NCBI GenBank assembly: GCA_031553435.1
Contig: JAVBLQ010000061.1
Location: 1-47,001 of the forward strand
Direction: 5' to 3'
Length of the DNA stretch: 47,001 bases
Source: JAVBLQ01 sp031553435
Lineage (GTDB): Bacteria > Bacteroidota > Bacteroidia > Bacteroidales > Azobacteroidaceae
Part shown: positions 18,618-27,356 of the stretch, piece by piece
Layout of the letters: every line of letters starts with the position of its first letter
Position numbering within the stretch: the stretch's first letter is position 1
The notes under the pieces: generated by a model
Databases searched by the model: none
The model's input: the letters and a program-made list of their open reading frames with translations, nothing else
Told to the model about the DNA's origin: nothing
Program-made: the position numbers and the translations under genes

Positions 18618-19525
18618 TTGATGCCCACGCCCACCTGTGGCTTCGACAAGATACCGAAGTCAATGGTATGAAAATCCAAACCATGGAAGGAGGAAAATCT
18701 CTTTTCATGGGAGAAATTCGCCAGATGCTTCCGCCATTCATTGTCGACGGGCGAAATACGGCTGAAATCTTTCTTTCCAACATGGATTATGCGCAAGTTT
18801 CGGCAGCCGTAATCACACAGGAATATATCGACGGACTGCAAAACGATTATTTGTGGGAAGTACAACAAAAATATCCCAATCGTTTTTTGTGTTGCGGAAT
18901 GGTAGATGCCCGTCAGTCAGGTTATTTGGAACATGCGAAACAATTAATTCATCAAGGATTCAAAGCCATTAAACTTCCCGCCGAGAGATTAATCATGCCA
19001 GATAAAAGAGTTGATCTGACATGCGATGAAATGATGCGGATGTTCAAATTGATGGAACAAAATAATATCCTTTTCTCTGTAGATCTGGCTCCGGGAAAAA
19101 TGCAGGTTCCAGAAATGGAAGAAATTATTGCCGAATGTCCGGATTTAAAAATTGCTATTGGCCATTTTGCAATGGTTACTCGTCCTGATTGGCAGGAACA
19201 AGTAAAACTGGCTCGTCATCAGAATGTTATGATAGAATCCGGTGGAATCACCTGGCTGTTTAATGACGAATTTTATCCCTTTACCGGAGCCGTTTGGGCA
19301 ATCAAAGAAGCAGCCTCATTGGTCGGAATCGAAAAACTGATGTGGGGTTCTGATTATCCGCGAACCATTGCAGCAATCACTTACCGGATGTCTTATGATT
19401 TTGTTTTGAAATCCCAATTACTTTCAGACGAAGAAAAATATTTGTTCTTAGGCGAAAATGCCCGTAAATTTTATGGATTTGAAAATTTACTTGAATTACC
19501 ATATATTAAAAATATGTCGGAATGA
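18602..19525 (+). CDS. L-galactono-lactonase (amidohydrolase family, COG3618-like)
   Basis: Metal-dependent amidohydrolase of 307 residues predicted to open L-galactono-1,5-lactone to L-galactonate in the cytoplasm. The HxH-type motif DAHAHLW (H9, H11) is at the N-terminus, with GHFAM in the middle and WGSDYPR near the C-terminus, as in lactonases of the COG3618 group. It has no signal peptide. It is embedded between the dehydrogenase (16-bp overlap) and the symporter (4-bp overlap), which ties it to the same pathway. L-fuconolactonase or L-rhamnonolactonase would look similar. Confidence 0.75.
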   Translation: MAKFIIDAHAHLWLRQDTEVNGMKIQTMEGGKSLFMGEIRQMLPPFIVDGRNTAEIFLSNMDYAQVSAAVITQEYIDGLQNDYLWEVQQKYPNRFLCCGMVDARQSGYLEHAKQLIHQGFKAIKLPAERLIMPDKRVDLTCDEMMRMFKLMEQNNILFSVDLAPGKMQVPEMEEIIAECPDLKIAIGHFAMVTRPDWQEQVKLARHQNVMIESGGITWLFNDEFYPFTGAVWAIKEAASLVGIEKLMWGSDYPRTIAAITYRMSYDFVLKSQLLSDEEKYLFLGENARKFYGFENLLELPYIKNMSE

Positions 19526-20778
19526 AAAAAAACAACTATACAATCCCGCTCGCCCTGATCTTCAGCCTGTTTTTCATCTGGGCTATCAGCAGTAATTTGT
19601 TGCCGACCATGATCCGGCAATTGATGAAAACGTGCGAATTAAATACATTCGAGGCTTCTTTTACCGAAACAGCTTACTGGTTGGCCTATTTCTTTTTCCC
19701 GATTCCCATTGCTATGTTCATGAAAAAATACAGTTACAAGGCGGGGATTATTTTCGGATTATTATTGGCTGCTTTCGGCGGATTTTTGTTTTTTCCGGCA
19801 GCAGCCATCAAAGAATATTGGGCATACCTCTGTATATTTTTTGTTATCGCAACAGGAATGTGTTTCCTGGAAACAGCTGCCAATCCTTATGTTACAGTAT
19901 TGGGAGACCCGAAAACTGCGCCTCGTCGTCTGAATCTGGCGCAATCTTTTAATGGTTTGGGAGCCTTTATTGCAGCCATGTTTCTCAGTAAACTTGTATT
20001 AAGCGGACAAAGTTACACACGTGAAACTTTACCTGCTGATTATGCCGGTGGCTGGGATGCTTATATTCAGTTCGAAACAAACTCGATGAAAACGCCTTAT
20101 CTCATATTAGCTGCGATACTGGTACTCATTGCTGTTGTTTTTATTTTTTCTAAATTACCTAAAATAAAGGAAGGAGACCGTGAAGAAGGCGATATTTCCA
20201 ACGATAAACTGATAGATCTTAAAGTATTGAAGCATTCTCATTTACGTTGGGGCGTTATCGCTCAATTCTTTTACAATGGCGGACAAACAGCGATCAATAG
20301 CCTTTTTCTGGTTTATTGCTGCACTTATGCCGGAATGCCGGAAGATACGGCAACAACATTCTTCGGGCTTTACATGCTTGCGTTTTTGCTGGGAAGATGG
20401 ATTGGCACGATGTTGATGGTAAAATTCCGTCCGCAGGATATGTTGCTGGTTTATGCCATTATCAATGTTATTCTTTGTGGTGTCATCATGATTTTCGGAG
20501 GAATGACCGGATTATATGCCATGCTGGGGGTTTCTTTTTTTATGTCTATCATGTATCCTACTCAATTCTCATTGGCGCTGGAAGGTTTGGGAAGCAATAC
20601 CAAGAGTGGTTCGGCCTTCTTGGTAATGGCTATTGTCGGCAATGCTTGTTTGCCTCAATTAACCGCATATATCATGCACCACAACGAACAAATTTATCAG
20701 ATTGCTTATATCATTCCCTTAATATGTTTCATTTTTTGTGCTTATTACGGGTGGAAAGGATATAAAGTAAAGAATTAA
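19522..20778 (+). CDS. FucP-family sugar:H+ symporter, probably for L-galactose
   Basis: Major facilitator protein of 418 residues with about twelve membrane segments and the FucP-family segments FLETAANPYVTVLG and LNLAQSFNGLGAF. E. coli FucP carries L-fucose, L-galactose and D-arabinose, so an L-galactose role fits the neighbours. It would act at the inner membrane on monosaccharide released in the periplasm. The start overlaps the lactonase stop by 4 bp. Confidence 0.82.
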   Translation: MKKNNYTIPLALIFSLFFIWAISSNLLPTMIRQLMKTCELNTFEASFTETAYWLAYFFFPIPIAMFMKKYSYKAGIIFGLLLAAFGGFLFFPAAAIKEYWAYLCIFFVIATGMCFLETAANPYVTVLGDPKTAPRRLNLAQSFNGLGAFIAAMFLSKLVLSGQSYTRETLPADYAGGWDAYIQFETNSMKTPYLILAAILVLIAVVFIFSKLPKIKEGDREEGDISNDKLIDLKVLKHSHLRWGVIAQFFYNGGQTAINSLFLVYCCTYAGMPEDTATTFFGLYMLAFLLGRWIGTMLMVKFRPQDMLLVYAIINVILCGVIMIFGGMTGLYAMLGVSFFMSIMYPTQFSLALEGLGSNTKSGSAFLVMAIVGNACLPQLTAYIMHHNEQIYQIAYIIPLICFIFCAYYGWKGYKVKN

Positions 20779-20802
20779 TTTCATTTCAACTTTCAATTAA
20801 TT

Positions 20803-21819
20803 ATGAAAGCAATACAAATTATACAACCGGGAGAAATCAAGACTGTTGAAATCGAAAAACCATCAGTCAGGCCAGGAGAAGTATTAGTAAAAATCAAATA
20901 TGTAGGTTTTTGCGGATCGGATCTGAATACCTATTCGGGAAAGAATCCGATGGTACAATTGCCTGTCATTCCAGGTCATGAGATAGGAGCGGTTATAGAA
21001 GCTGTTGGTGATAATGTTCCTGAACATCTTGTACCTGAAATGTCTTGTACCATCAATCCTTACACTGCTTGCGGAAGTTGTTCTTCCTGCCGCAACGGGC
21101 GGCCCAATGCCTGCCGGTTCAATCAAACTTTTGGTGTTCAACGCAATGGCGCTATGTGTGAATATATTGCTGTTCCCTGGAGTAAAGTGATTGCAGATGC
21201 AGAAATTAACTCCAAAGATTTTGCATTGGTCGAGCCGATGAGCGTAGGTTTTCATGCTGTATCCAGAGCTGAAGTTACAGACCTGGATGTTGTAATGGTA
21301 ATCGGTTGCGGAATGATTGGAGTCGGCGCTATTGTCCGTTCGGCATTGCGTGGAGCTAAAGTCATTGCCGTAGATGTGGATGACGAAAAATTAGCGTTGG
21401 CCAGGCGTTTGGGTGCAACTTTCATTATCAATTCCAAAACAGAAAGTGTACATGAGCGTTTACAATCAATAACGAATAATTTTGGCCCGGATGTTGTTGT
21501 TGAAGCAGTTGGAGCTCCGGCAACTTATCAAATGGCGATCAATGAAGTGGCATTTACCGGACGAGTAGTTTGTATCGGTTATGCTAAAACGGAAATAGCA
21601 TTCGAAACCAAATATTTTGTACAAAAAGAATTGGATATCAGAGGTTCGCGCAATGCCATGCCGGAAGATTTCCGTGCTGTAATGGAGTATCTGAAGCGTG
21701 GAACTTGTCCCAAAGATGAATTGATCAGCGCCGTTTTCAAACCTGAGCAGGCAACGGAAGCCATGAATTTTTGGATGAAAGATCCGGGAAAAGTGTTTAG
21801 AATATTAATCGAATTTTAA
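20803..21819 (+). CDS. L-galactonate 5-dehydrogenase-like zinc alcohol dehydrogenase
   Basis: Medium-chain dehydrogenase of 338 residues expected to oxidise L-galactonate to D-tagaturonate, which joins galacturonate catabolism. The catalytic zinc site includes C37 (GFCGSD) and H59-E60 (PGHE). The structural zinc site is C90/C93/C96/C104. The nucleotide-binding VIGCGMIGVGAI motif lies near residue 165. The position as last gene of the L-galactose set matches Bvu0222. On sequence alone it could also be a sorbitol- or threonine-type dehydrogenase, so the specific role is inferred from context. Confidence 0.72.
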   Translation: MKAIQIIQPGEIKTVEIEKPSVRPGEVLVKIKYVGFCGSDLNTYSGKNPMVQLPVIPGHEIGAVIEAVGDNVPEHLVPEMSCTINPYTACGSCSSCRNGRPNACRFNQTFGVQRNGAMCEYIAVPWSKVIADAEINSKDFALVEPMSVGFHAVSRAEVTDLDVVMVIGCGMIGVGAIVRSALRGAKVIAVDVDDEKLALARRLGATFIINSKTESVHERLQSITNNFGPDVVVEAVGAPATYQMAINEVAFTGRVVCIGYAKTEIAFETKYFVQKELDIRGSRNAMPEDFRAVMEYLKRGTCPKDELISAVFKPEQATEAMNFWMKDPGKVFRILIEF

Positions 21820-21831
21820 TGAATGGAAAAC

Positions 21832-23421
21832 ATGAATAAAAAATTATTTTTCAGCCTGTTATTAATTATCTTTTCAGTTTCTGTTATCAAAGCAGAAACG
21901 ATAGATATCCTGAAATTCGGAGCAAAAGCTGATGGTAAAACCTCCAACACCGCTATTATCAAAAAAGCGATTGATAAATTGTCTTTTCAGGGAGGTGGAA
22001 CATTATTTTTCCCGACAGGAACTTATTTAACAGGACCCATTGTATTAAAAAGCAATATCACTATCGATATTGAAGCCGGAGCAACGCTATTGTTTTCCGA
22101 CAATTTTGCAGAATATACTCCTTTTGTGGAGATGCGTTTTGAAGGAGTTGTCATGAAAAGTTTTTGTCCGCTCTTTTATGCTTATGAACAGGAAAACATA
22201 ACAATCAAAGGGCAAGGTAAAATTAACGGAAATGGTAAAAGATGGTGGTACGCCACATTTAATATTGAAGGCGCAGATAAAGATGAAGCTTTCAAAAAAG
22301 AAATTACTACTTATCAGCAAATGTGGGATAAAGAAAATCCGAATTTTCAAATTGAAGAACAATCGGATTGGAAAGGTACATTAAAGAAAAAATTCTTCCG
22401 CCCGCCGCTTTTTCAACCCTACAAATGTAAAAATTTCAAAGTAGAAGGTGTTACCATAATAGATTCTCCTTTCTGGACAATCAATCCTGAATTTTGTGAT
22501 AATGTAACAGTACATGGAGTAACTATTATTAATCCCGATGGAGCGCCTAATACAGATGGCGTTAATCCTTCTTCCTGCAAAAATGTACATATTTCCGATT
22601 GTCATATTTCCGTAGGTGATGATTGTATCACTTTGAAATCAGGCCGTGATTTGCAGGGACGTCAATATGCCACACCTTGTGAAAATATTACAATCACGAA
22701 CTGTACAATGCTGGCCGGACACGGAGGCGTAGTAATCGGCAGCGAAATGTCGGGCGATGTACGTAAAGTAACCATCTCCAATTGCGTGTTTGATGGAACA
22801 GATCGTGGAATCCGTATCAAATCAACCCGTGGACGCGGCGGAATTGTAGAAGAAATCAGAGTCAGCAATATCGTAATGAAAAATATTCAGCGGGAAGCTA
22901 TTGTCTTGAACTTATTTTATACTAAAGTTCCGGCGGAAACAATATCAGAACGCACTCCGGTTTTCCGTAATATTCATATATCCAATATGACAGGCAGCGA
23001 AGTCAATATGGCTGGAAGTATTCTGGGTATCGAAGAAATGCCGGTTTCCAATATTTCATTTGTAGATATAAATATGGATGCTAAAACTGGCTTTGTAGTT
23101 GATAAGGCTGAGAATATTACATTCACAGATGTACAAGTCAATACGGAAACCGGAGCTCCATTTAAAATCAGTGATACAAAAGAACTTCGGATCAATAATA
23201 TATTTACGATGAACACGAAGCCCAATATTCCGGTAATCGAAATGCTGAATGTGAAAGATGTATTTATCCGGGGATGTTTTCCATTGAAAGGCAGTGAAAC
23301 ATTCCTGAAATTGCAAGGTGAAAAAACCGAAAACATCATTTTGATGAATAATTATCTGGAAAGATTATCCAATCCCGTGATGAAAGGAGATGAAGTGAAG
23401 AGTGAAATAGTGAAAAAGTGA
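21832..23421 (+). CDS. polygalacturonase, GH28 family
   Basis: Secreted beta-helix hydrolase of 529 residues cutting alpha-1,4-linked galacturonic acid. Numbered from the ATG at 21832, the family residues are all present: D242 (NTDG), D263/D264 (GDDC), H297 (GHGG) and R328/K330 (RIK). The start at 21832 puts two lysines before the hydrophobic core; an ATG nine bases upstream adds an acidic residue. The insert at about 110-175 is longer than in simple endo-enzymes, which may indicate exo action. The last nine codons are repeat-like (period-7 GTGAA units) and run into the next hairpin. Confidence 0.88.
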   Translation: MNKKLFFSLLLIIFSVSVIKAETIDILKFGAKADGKTSNTAIIKKAIDKLSFQGGGTLFFPTGTYLTGPIVLKSNITIDIEAGATLLFSDNFAEYTPFVEMRFEGVVMKSFCPLFYAYEQENITIKGQGKINGNGKRWWYATFNIEGADKDEAFKKEITTYQQMWDKENPNFQIEEQSDWKGTLKKKFFRPPLFQPYKCKNFKVEGVTIIDSPFWTINPEFCDNVTVHGVTIINPDGAPNTDGVNPSSCKNVHISDCHISVGDDCITLKSGRDLQGRQYATPCENITITNCTMLAGHGGVVIGSEMSGDVRKVTISNCVFDGTDRGIRIKSTRGRGGIVEEIRVSNIVMKNIQREAIVLNLFYTKVPAETISERTPVFRNIHISNMTGSEVNMAGSILGIEEMPVSNISFVDINMDAKTGFVVDKAENITFTDVQVNTETGAPFKISDTKELRINNIFTMNTKPNIPVIEMLNVKDVFIRGCFPLKGSETFLKLQGEKTENIILMNNYLERLSNPVMKGDEVKSEIVKK

Positions 23422-23495
23422 ATTGCGAGTGGTGAATAGTGAGATGTTTCAATTCACGAAGGAGAGAAACGACTCTCACTATTCACCATTCACTT
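23395..23495 (+). repeat. heptamer-array hairpin overlapping the GH28 C-terminus
   Basis: GTGAA-type units every 7 bp begin in the last codons of the GH28 gene (23395) and continue past the stop. GGTGAATAGTGAGA (23431-23444) pairs perfectly with TCTCACTATTCACC (23474-23487), and the right arm continues as TTCACTT-type units to 23495. It ends 12 bp before the ATG of the aldolase gene. Confidence 0.78.
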
Positions 23496-23507
23496 AAAAA
23501 TATAGCC

Positions 23508-24404
23508 ATGCAAAAAAAATACTCCGGAGTTGTCGTTCCGATGATCACTCCATTAACAGAAGACTTTAAAATCGATGTTCGGGCAGTAGAAAAAGTCATG
23601 AAACTGTTTGCCGAAAACAATATTTCTCCCTTAGTGATGGGGACAACAGGGGAGTCTGCTTCCATTGGAGATATTGAAAGTGCTGTTTTTTTAGAAAATG
23701 CACTTGAGTTCAGAAAATCCAATCAAACAATATATGCAGGTTTGGTAGGAAATAATGTTTTTGATTTAATCGAAAAATCTAAGATTTATGGAGCCATGGG
23801 CGCCGATGTTGTGGTAGCGACTTTACCTTCATATTATATTCTGACTCCGGCCCAAATGGAAAATTTTTATACCATGTTGGCCGATCAAAGTCCTTGTCCG
23901 ATCATGATGTACAACATCAAAGCAACCACTCAGATGTCTATCCCGTTGGATGTGGTTGAAAAATTAAGCAATCACCCGAACATCGTAGGTTTGAAAGACT
24001 CGGAACGTGATTTGGACAGACTGAAAACTTGTATTGATTCTTACAAAAACAGGGAAGACTTTTCTTTCTTCTGTGGTTGGGGCGCTCAGGGATTGAATAG
24101 CCTTCGGATGGGAGCCGACGGTATTGTTCCGAGCACAGGAAACATTGTCCCCGAAATCTATAAAAATTTATACGATTCATTTTTGAATAATGATTATGAA
24201 GCTGCTGAAAAATTCCAACAACAAACCGATGAGGTTGCTGTTATTTATCAAAAAGACAGAACTTTGGGAGAATCATTAGCTGCATTGAAAGTAATGATGA
24301 CAACCAGAAATCTTTGTCAAACACATATGATGCCTCCGTTAACCTTATTATTCGAACAACACGAAAATCAAATAAAAGAAAAATTTTCAACTTTCAACTT
24401 TTAA
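23508..24404 (+). CDS. DapA-family class I pyruvate-dependent aldolase of 2-keto-3-deoxy acids
   Basis: Cytoplasmic lyase of 298 residues with the family residues GTTGES (45-50), Y135 and Schiff-base lysine K163 (GLKDSERD). It is not the lysine-pathway enzyme: the arginine that follows the tyrosine in dihydrodipicolinate synthase (YNxPxR) is absent and the segment reads YNIKATT. Members with this divergence cleave or form other 2-keto-3-deoxy acids. I propose that it splits 3-deoxy-D-lyxo-heptulosaric acid into pyruvate and a four-carbon aldehyde acid. The ATG at 23508 is chosen because the upstream GTG at 23439 lies inside the hairpin. The C-terminal codons come from the TTTCAAC array. Confidence 0.75.
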   Translation: MQKKYSGVVVPMITPLTEDFKIDVRAVEKVMKLFAENNISPLVMGTTGESASIGDIESAVFLENALEFRKSNQTIYAGLVGNNVFDLIEKSKIYGAMGADVVVATLPSYYILTPAQMENFYTMLADQSPCPIMMYNIKATTQMSIPLDVVEKLSNHPNIVGLKDSERDLDRLKTCIDSYKNREDFSFFCGWGAQGLNSLRMGADGIVPSTGNIVPEIYKNLYDSFLNNDYEAAEKFQQQTDEVAVIYQKDRTLGESLAALKVMMTTRNLCQTHMMPPLTLLFEQHENQIKEKFSTFNF

Positions 24405-24414
24405 CTTTCAACTT
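24385..24414 (+). repeat. heptamer array (TTTCAAC type)
   Basis: TTTCAAC, TTTCAAC, TTTTAAC, TTTCAAC run head to tail with a period of 7. They cover the last codons of the aldolase gene, its stop, and the gap up to the ATG at 24415. There is no opposing arm. Confidence 0.78.
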
Positions 24415-25974
24415 ATGGAGAACACATTACATTGGATCGATTATCTGATAGTTATCATTACAGTACTGTCGACAATTGTCATCGGAGCCTATTTTGCTAA
24501 AGGACAAAAAAGCTCAGATAAGTATTTTGCCGGTGGAAAAAATTTCCCGTCGTGGGTTATAGGAGTATCCATATTTGCAACCTTGATTAGTAGTGTTACT
24601 TTTCTGGCCTATCCCGCAGCCGCTTATAAATCAAACTGGATTTTGTTAGTACAGGGATTAATGGTTCCGATCGTATTGGTCGGGATGATCTGGTTTATCG
24701 TTCCCTTATTCCGGAAAGTAATCCGTTTAAGTACTTATGAGTATTTTGAACGGCGTTTCGGCTTTTTTGCACGTATGTACAGCTCCATCGCTTTTACTTT
24801 AACTCATTTTTCAAAAATGGGAACAGTATTGTATCTGTTAGCCTTAGCGATGAATGCCGTAGCCGGATTTGACATTTATACCACAATCATCTTGTTAGGA
24901 ATTTCCATCATTATTTTGACTTTATTAGGCGGTATTGAAGCTGTAATCTGGATGGACGTTATTCAAGGCTTTTTACTTATCGGAGGAGGGTTGCTGTGTT
25001 TCGGAATACTTCTTTTCGTTCCGGAAGGAGGCCCACAAATGGTTATTGGAAAAGCTTTCGAATGGAATAAAGTTGGCTTTGGCCCTTATGATATAGATTT
25101 TACCAAGTTGACTTTTATCGTCATGGTTTGTAATGGAATTTTCTATGCTATCCAGAAATATGGAACAGATCAAACTATCGTACAACGTTATCTCACGGCA
25201 AAAGATGATAAGGGAGCTAAAAAAGCGGCTTACATAGGCGTCTTGATGAGTGTCCCGGTTTGGGCGTTGTTCATGTGTATTGGTTCGGCATTATACGTAT
25301 TCTATCATCTTCAGGGAGCGCCTCTTCTCCCCGAGAGTATTAAAACGGACGAAGTGTTTCCTTATTTTATGAGAACGGAATTACCTGTTGGAGTTATCGG
25401 TCTGGTATTGGCAGCGTTGATCTCTGCGGCCATTTCCAGTTTGGATGCTGATATGAACAGTTTGGCTGCTGTAGGTGTTCAGGATTATTACCAACGTTTC
25501 AAGCCACAATGTACTGATAAACAAAAATTGAGAATGGGACGCATACTGGTTACTGTTTCCGGATTAGGGTGTATCGGAGTCGCTCTTCTTTATGCTTATT
25601 GGAAAGGAGAAGGAGTGCTTGGTATTGTTTTTGAATTGTATGCTATATTTTCTGCCGGAATTGTAGGTATCTTCTTGTTAGGCTTATTTAGTAAGAGAGC
25701 CAATAAGCAAGGCCTTTATGTCGGCCTTTTCGCCTGTATTCTGTTTACGGCTTATGCATTATTGACTTCGACTAAAATAGAAATAGCTGGAACAGAACGT
25801 TTGATCCTCGATTTTGGCAAGTTCAATTTCCCACACCATAAATATATGTTAGGTGTGTATAGCCATATCATTGTATTGGTTGTAGGATACATTGCCAGTT
25901 TTTTCTTTAAGAAGAATGAAAATCTGGATGAAAACCTGACGGTTTACGGATACTTGAAACAATTAAAAAATTAA
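24415..25974 (+). CDS. sodium:solute symporter (SSS/SLC5 family)
   Basis: Inner-membrane symporter of 519 residues with about 13-14 hydrophobic segments and SSS-family motifs (KSSDKYFAGGKNFPSW near the N-terminus, ISSLDADMNSLAAV near residue 340, the latter with the sodium-site serine pair). Relatives carry sialic acid, sugars or sugar acids. Its place between the 2-keto-3-deoxy acid aldolase and the acid-sugar enzymes suggests that it imports an acidic sugar, and DHA released by the GH143-like enzyme is my preferred candidate. The substrate is an inference from context. Confidence 0.8.
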   Translation: MENTLHWIDYLIVIITVLSTIVIGAYFAKGQKSSDKYFAGGKNFPSWVIGVSIFATLISSVTFLAYPAAAYKSNWILLVQGLMVPIVLVGMIWFIVPLFRKVIRLSTYEYFERRFGFFARMYSSIAFTLTHFSKMGTVLYLLALAMNAVAGFDIYTTIILLGISIIILTLLGGIEAVIWMDVIQGFLLIGGGLLCFGILLFVPEGGPQMVIGKAFEWNKVGFGPYDIDFTKLTFIVMVCNGIFYAIQKYGTDQTIVQRYLTAKDDKGAKKAAYIGVLMSVPVWALFMCIGSALYVFYHLQGAPLLPESIKTDEVFPYFMRTELPVGVIGLVLAALISAAISSLDADMNSLAAVGVQDYYQRFKPQCTDKQKLRMGRILVTVSGLGCIGVALLYAYWKGEGVLGIVFELYAIFSAGIVGIFLLGLFSKRANKQGLYVGLFACILFTAYALLTSTKIEIAGTERLILDFGKFNFPHHKYMLGVYSHIIVLVVGYIASFFFKKNENLDENLTVYGYLKQLKN

Positions 25975-26015
25975 GAATTAAAAATTATGACATATGTGAT
26001 CAATATGAATGTTTT

Positions 26016-26120
26016 GGGTGCAAAGGTGCACGGTACACGGTGCACGGTCGGTTTATCAGATGTAGAGTGCATTTTCAGGCGTAAGCAATTCGTGCACCGT
26101 GCACCGCGTACCGTGCACCC
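26016..26120 (+). repeat. long heptamer-array hairpin (GGTGCAC type)
   Basis: The left arm 26025-26048 (GGTGCAC, GGTACAC, GGTGCAC, GGT) pairs with the right-arm sequence ending at 26119, with one mismatch in 24. The loop is about 40 nt. It fills the middle of the 193-bp gap between the symporter gene and the iron alcohol dehydrogenase gene. Outside it I see only AT-rich filler and no TAnnTTTG box. Confidence 0.8.
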
Positions 26121-26167
26121 AAAAATATTCGTATTGATTTCAAAATAAACTAAATAATATATCTTAA

Positions 26168-27313
26168 ATGAACGAAATAACTCTATACCAACCCAACAAA
26201 ATTGTTTTTGGGATAAACTCCTTGCAAAAATTACCGGAAGATTCTAAAGAAGACAACATCAGAAAAATCCTGTTTATCACAGCATCTCCACTTAAGAAGA
26301 AAGTGGAAGAACTGATTGTTGTACTAAAAAATATTCAGATAGAAGCAGAACTTTTGGAATATGTTTTCGGAGAGCCGACAATTGCTTATTTCAATAGTTT
26401 ATTAGAACCGGCAAAAGCTTATTGTCCCGATTGTGTGGTTGGGATAGGAGGGGGGAGTGTCCTTGATACGGCAAAATTGATTGCTTCTTTGATTGATAAA
26501 GCTCAGGATGTCAGGCAGTTTTTTGGAAAAAATCTTCTTCCCGGAAGAAATACAAAACTGGTTTGTGTACCTACAACTTCGGGAACAGGCAGCGAAGTCT
26601 CTCCCAATGCCATTCTTTTAGATGAAAATACTTTGGAAAAAATAGGAACTATCAGTCCGTTTCTGGTTCCCGATGTATGTTACATAGATCCTTCATTAAC
26701 AGTAGGACTTCCCCCAAGTATTACGGCAGAAACGGCGATGGATGCTTTGTCTCATTGCATTGAAGCTTATACGAACAAATTCAGTCATCCTGTTGTTGAT
26801 AATTATGCGCTTGCAGGTATTCGTTTAATTACGCAAAATCTGGAAACTGCGTATGAAAATGGAAATGATCTGGAAGCCCGTTCCGCACTTTCTTTAGGAA
26901 GTATGTACGGAGGTTTGTGTCTGGGTCCTGTTAATACGGCTGCTGTTCATGCTTTGTCTTACGGATTGGGTGGAAAATATCATATTTCGCATGGTTTGGC
27001 CAATGCCATTTTATTACCCGGTATCATGAAATTCAATATGGAATCTGATGTTGAAAGATACAGACAAGTTGCATTGGCAACAGGCATTGAAGAAGCTGAT
27101 TCTCCGGAAGAAACCGCTTTGAAAGGTATTGAAAAAATCAGTGAAATAGCAATTGCCTGTGGAATTCCTCAAAAACTGTCGGATATCAATGTCCGTCAGG
27201 AAGATGTGGAAGAACTATCAAATTTAGCAATGAACGTCACTCGCTTATTAGTCAATAACCCGCGGGAAGTTAAAAAAGAAGATGCGATGAATATATTTAA
27301 CTCACTATTTTAA
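26168..27313 (+). CDS. iron-containing alcohol dehydrogenase (FucO/group III type)
   Basis: Dehydrogenase/reductase of 381 residues. GIGGGS (92-97) binds NAD(P). The metal ligands are D182, H186 (DALSHCIEAY), H251 and H265, with FucO-like spacing. It would reduce an aldehyde to a primary alcohol. In the proposed pathway it reduces the four-carbon aldehyde acid from the aldolase step to D-threonate, the substrate of the two following enzymes. A lactaldehyde reductase role is the usual default for this family, but no fucose or rhamnose isomerase-kinase-aldolase genes are nearby. Confidence 0.78.
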   Translation: MNEITLYQPNKIVFGINSLQKLPEDSKEDNIRKILFITASPLKKKVEELIVVLKNIQIEAELLEYVFGEPTIAYFNSLLEPAKAYCPDCVVGIGGGSVLDTAKLIASLIDKAQDVRQFFGKNLLPGRNTKLVCVPTTSGTGSEVSPNAILLDENTLEKIGTISPFLVPDVCYIDPSLTVGLPPSITAETAMDALSHCIEAYTNKFSHPVVDNYALAGIRLITQNLETAYENGNDLEARSALSLGSMYGGLCLGPVNTAAVHALSYGLGGKYHISHGLANAILLPGIMKFNMESDVERYRQVALATGIEEADSPEETALKGIEKISEIAIACGIPQKLSDINVRQEDVEELSNLAMNVTRLLVNNPREVKKEDAMNIFNSLF

Positions 27314-27317
27314 TGGA

Positions 27318-27352
27318 GACAAAGTGTCACTCGTCACTTTGTCACCCGTCAC
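27318..27352 (+). repeat. short GTCAC-array hairpin
   Basis: GACAAAGTG (27318-27326) pairs perfectly with CACTTTGTC (27335-27343), and GTCAC recurs four times at 7- or 8-bp steps. It fills the gap between the dehydrogenase stop and the ATG at 27357. Confidence 0.72.
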
Positions 27353-27356
27353 AGAT

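Noticed and set aside
20316..20765. 149-codon plus-strand open frame within the symporter gene
   Set aside because: It is an out-of-frame shadow of a membrane protein, rich in Cys and His with no motif.
17685..21819. Reading the dehydrogenase-lactonase-symporter-dehydrogenase set as an L-fucose pathway
   Set aside because: The non-phosphorylating fucose route needs an enolase-superfamily fuconate dehydratase, which is absent here, and the gene order matches the L-galactose pathway better. It remains possible if the missing gene lies elsewhere.
23508..24404. Lysine biosynthesis DapA
   Set aside because: The arginine after the catalytic tyrosine is missing and the neighbours are sugar-acid genes.
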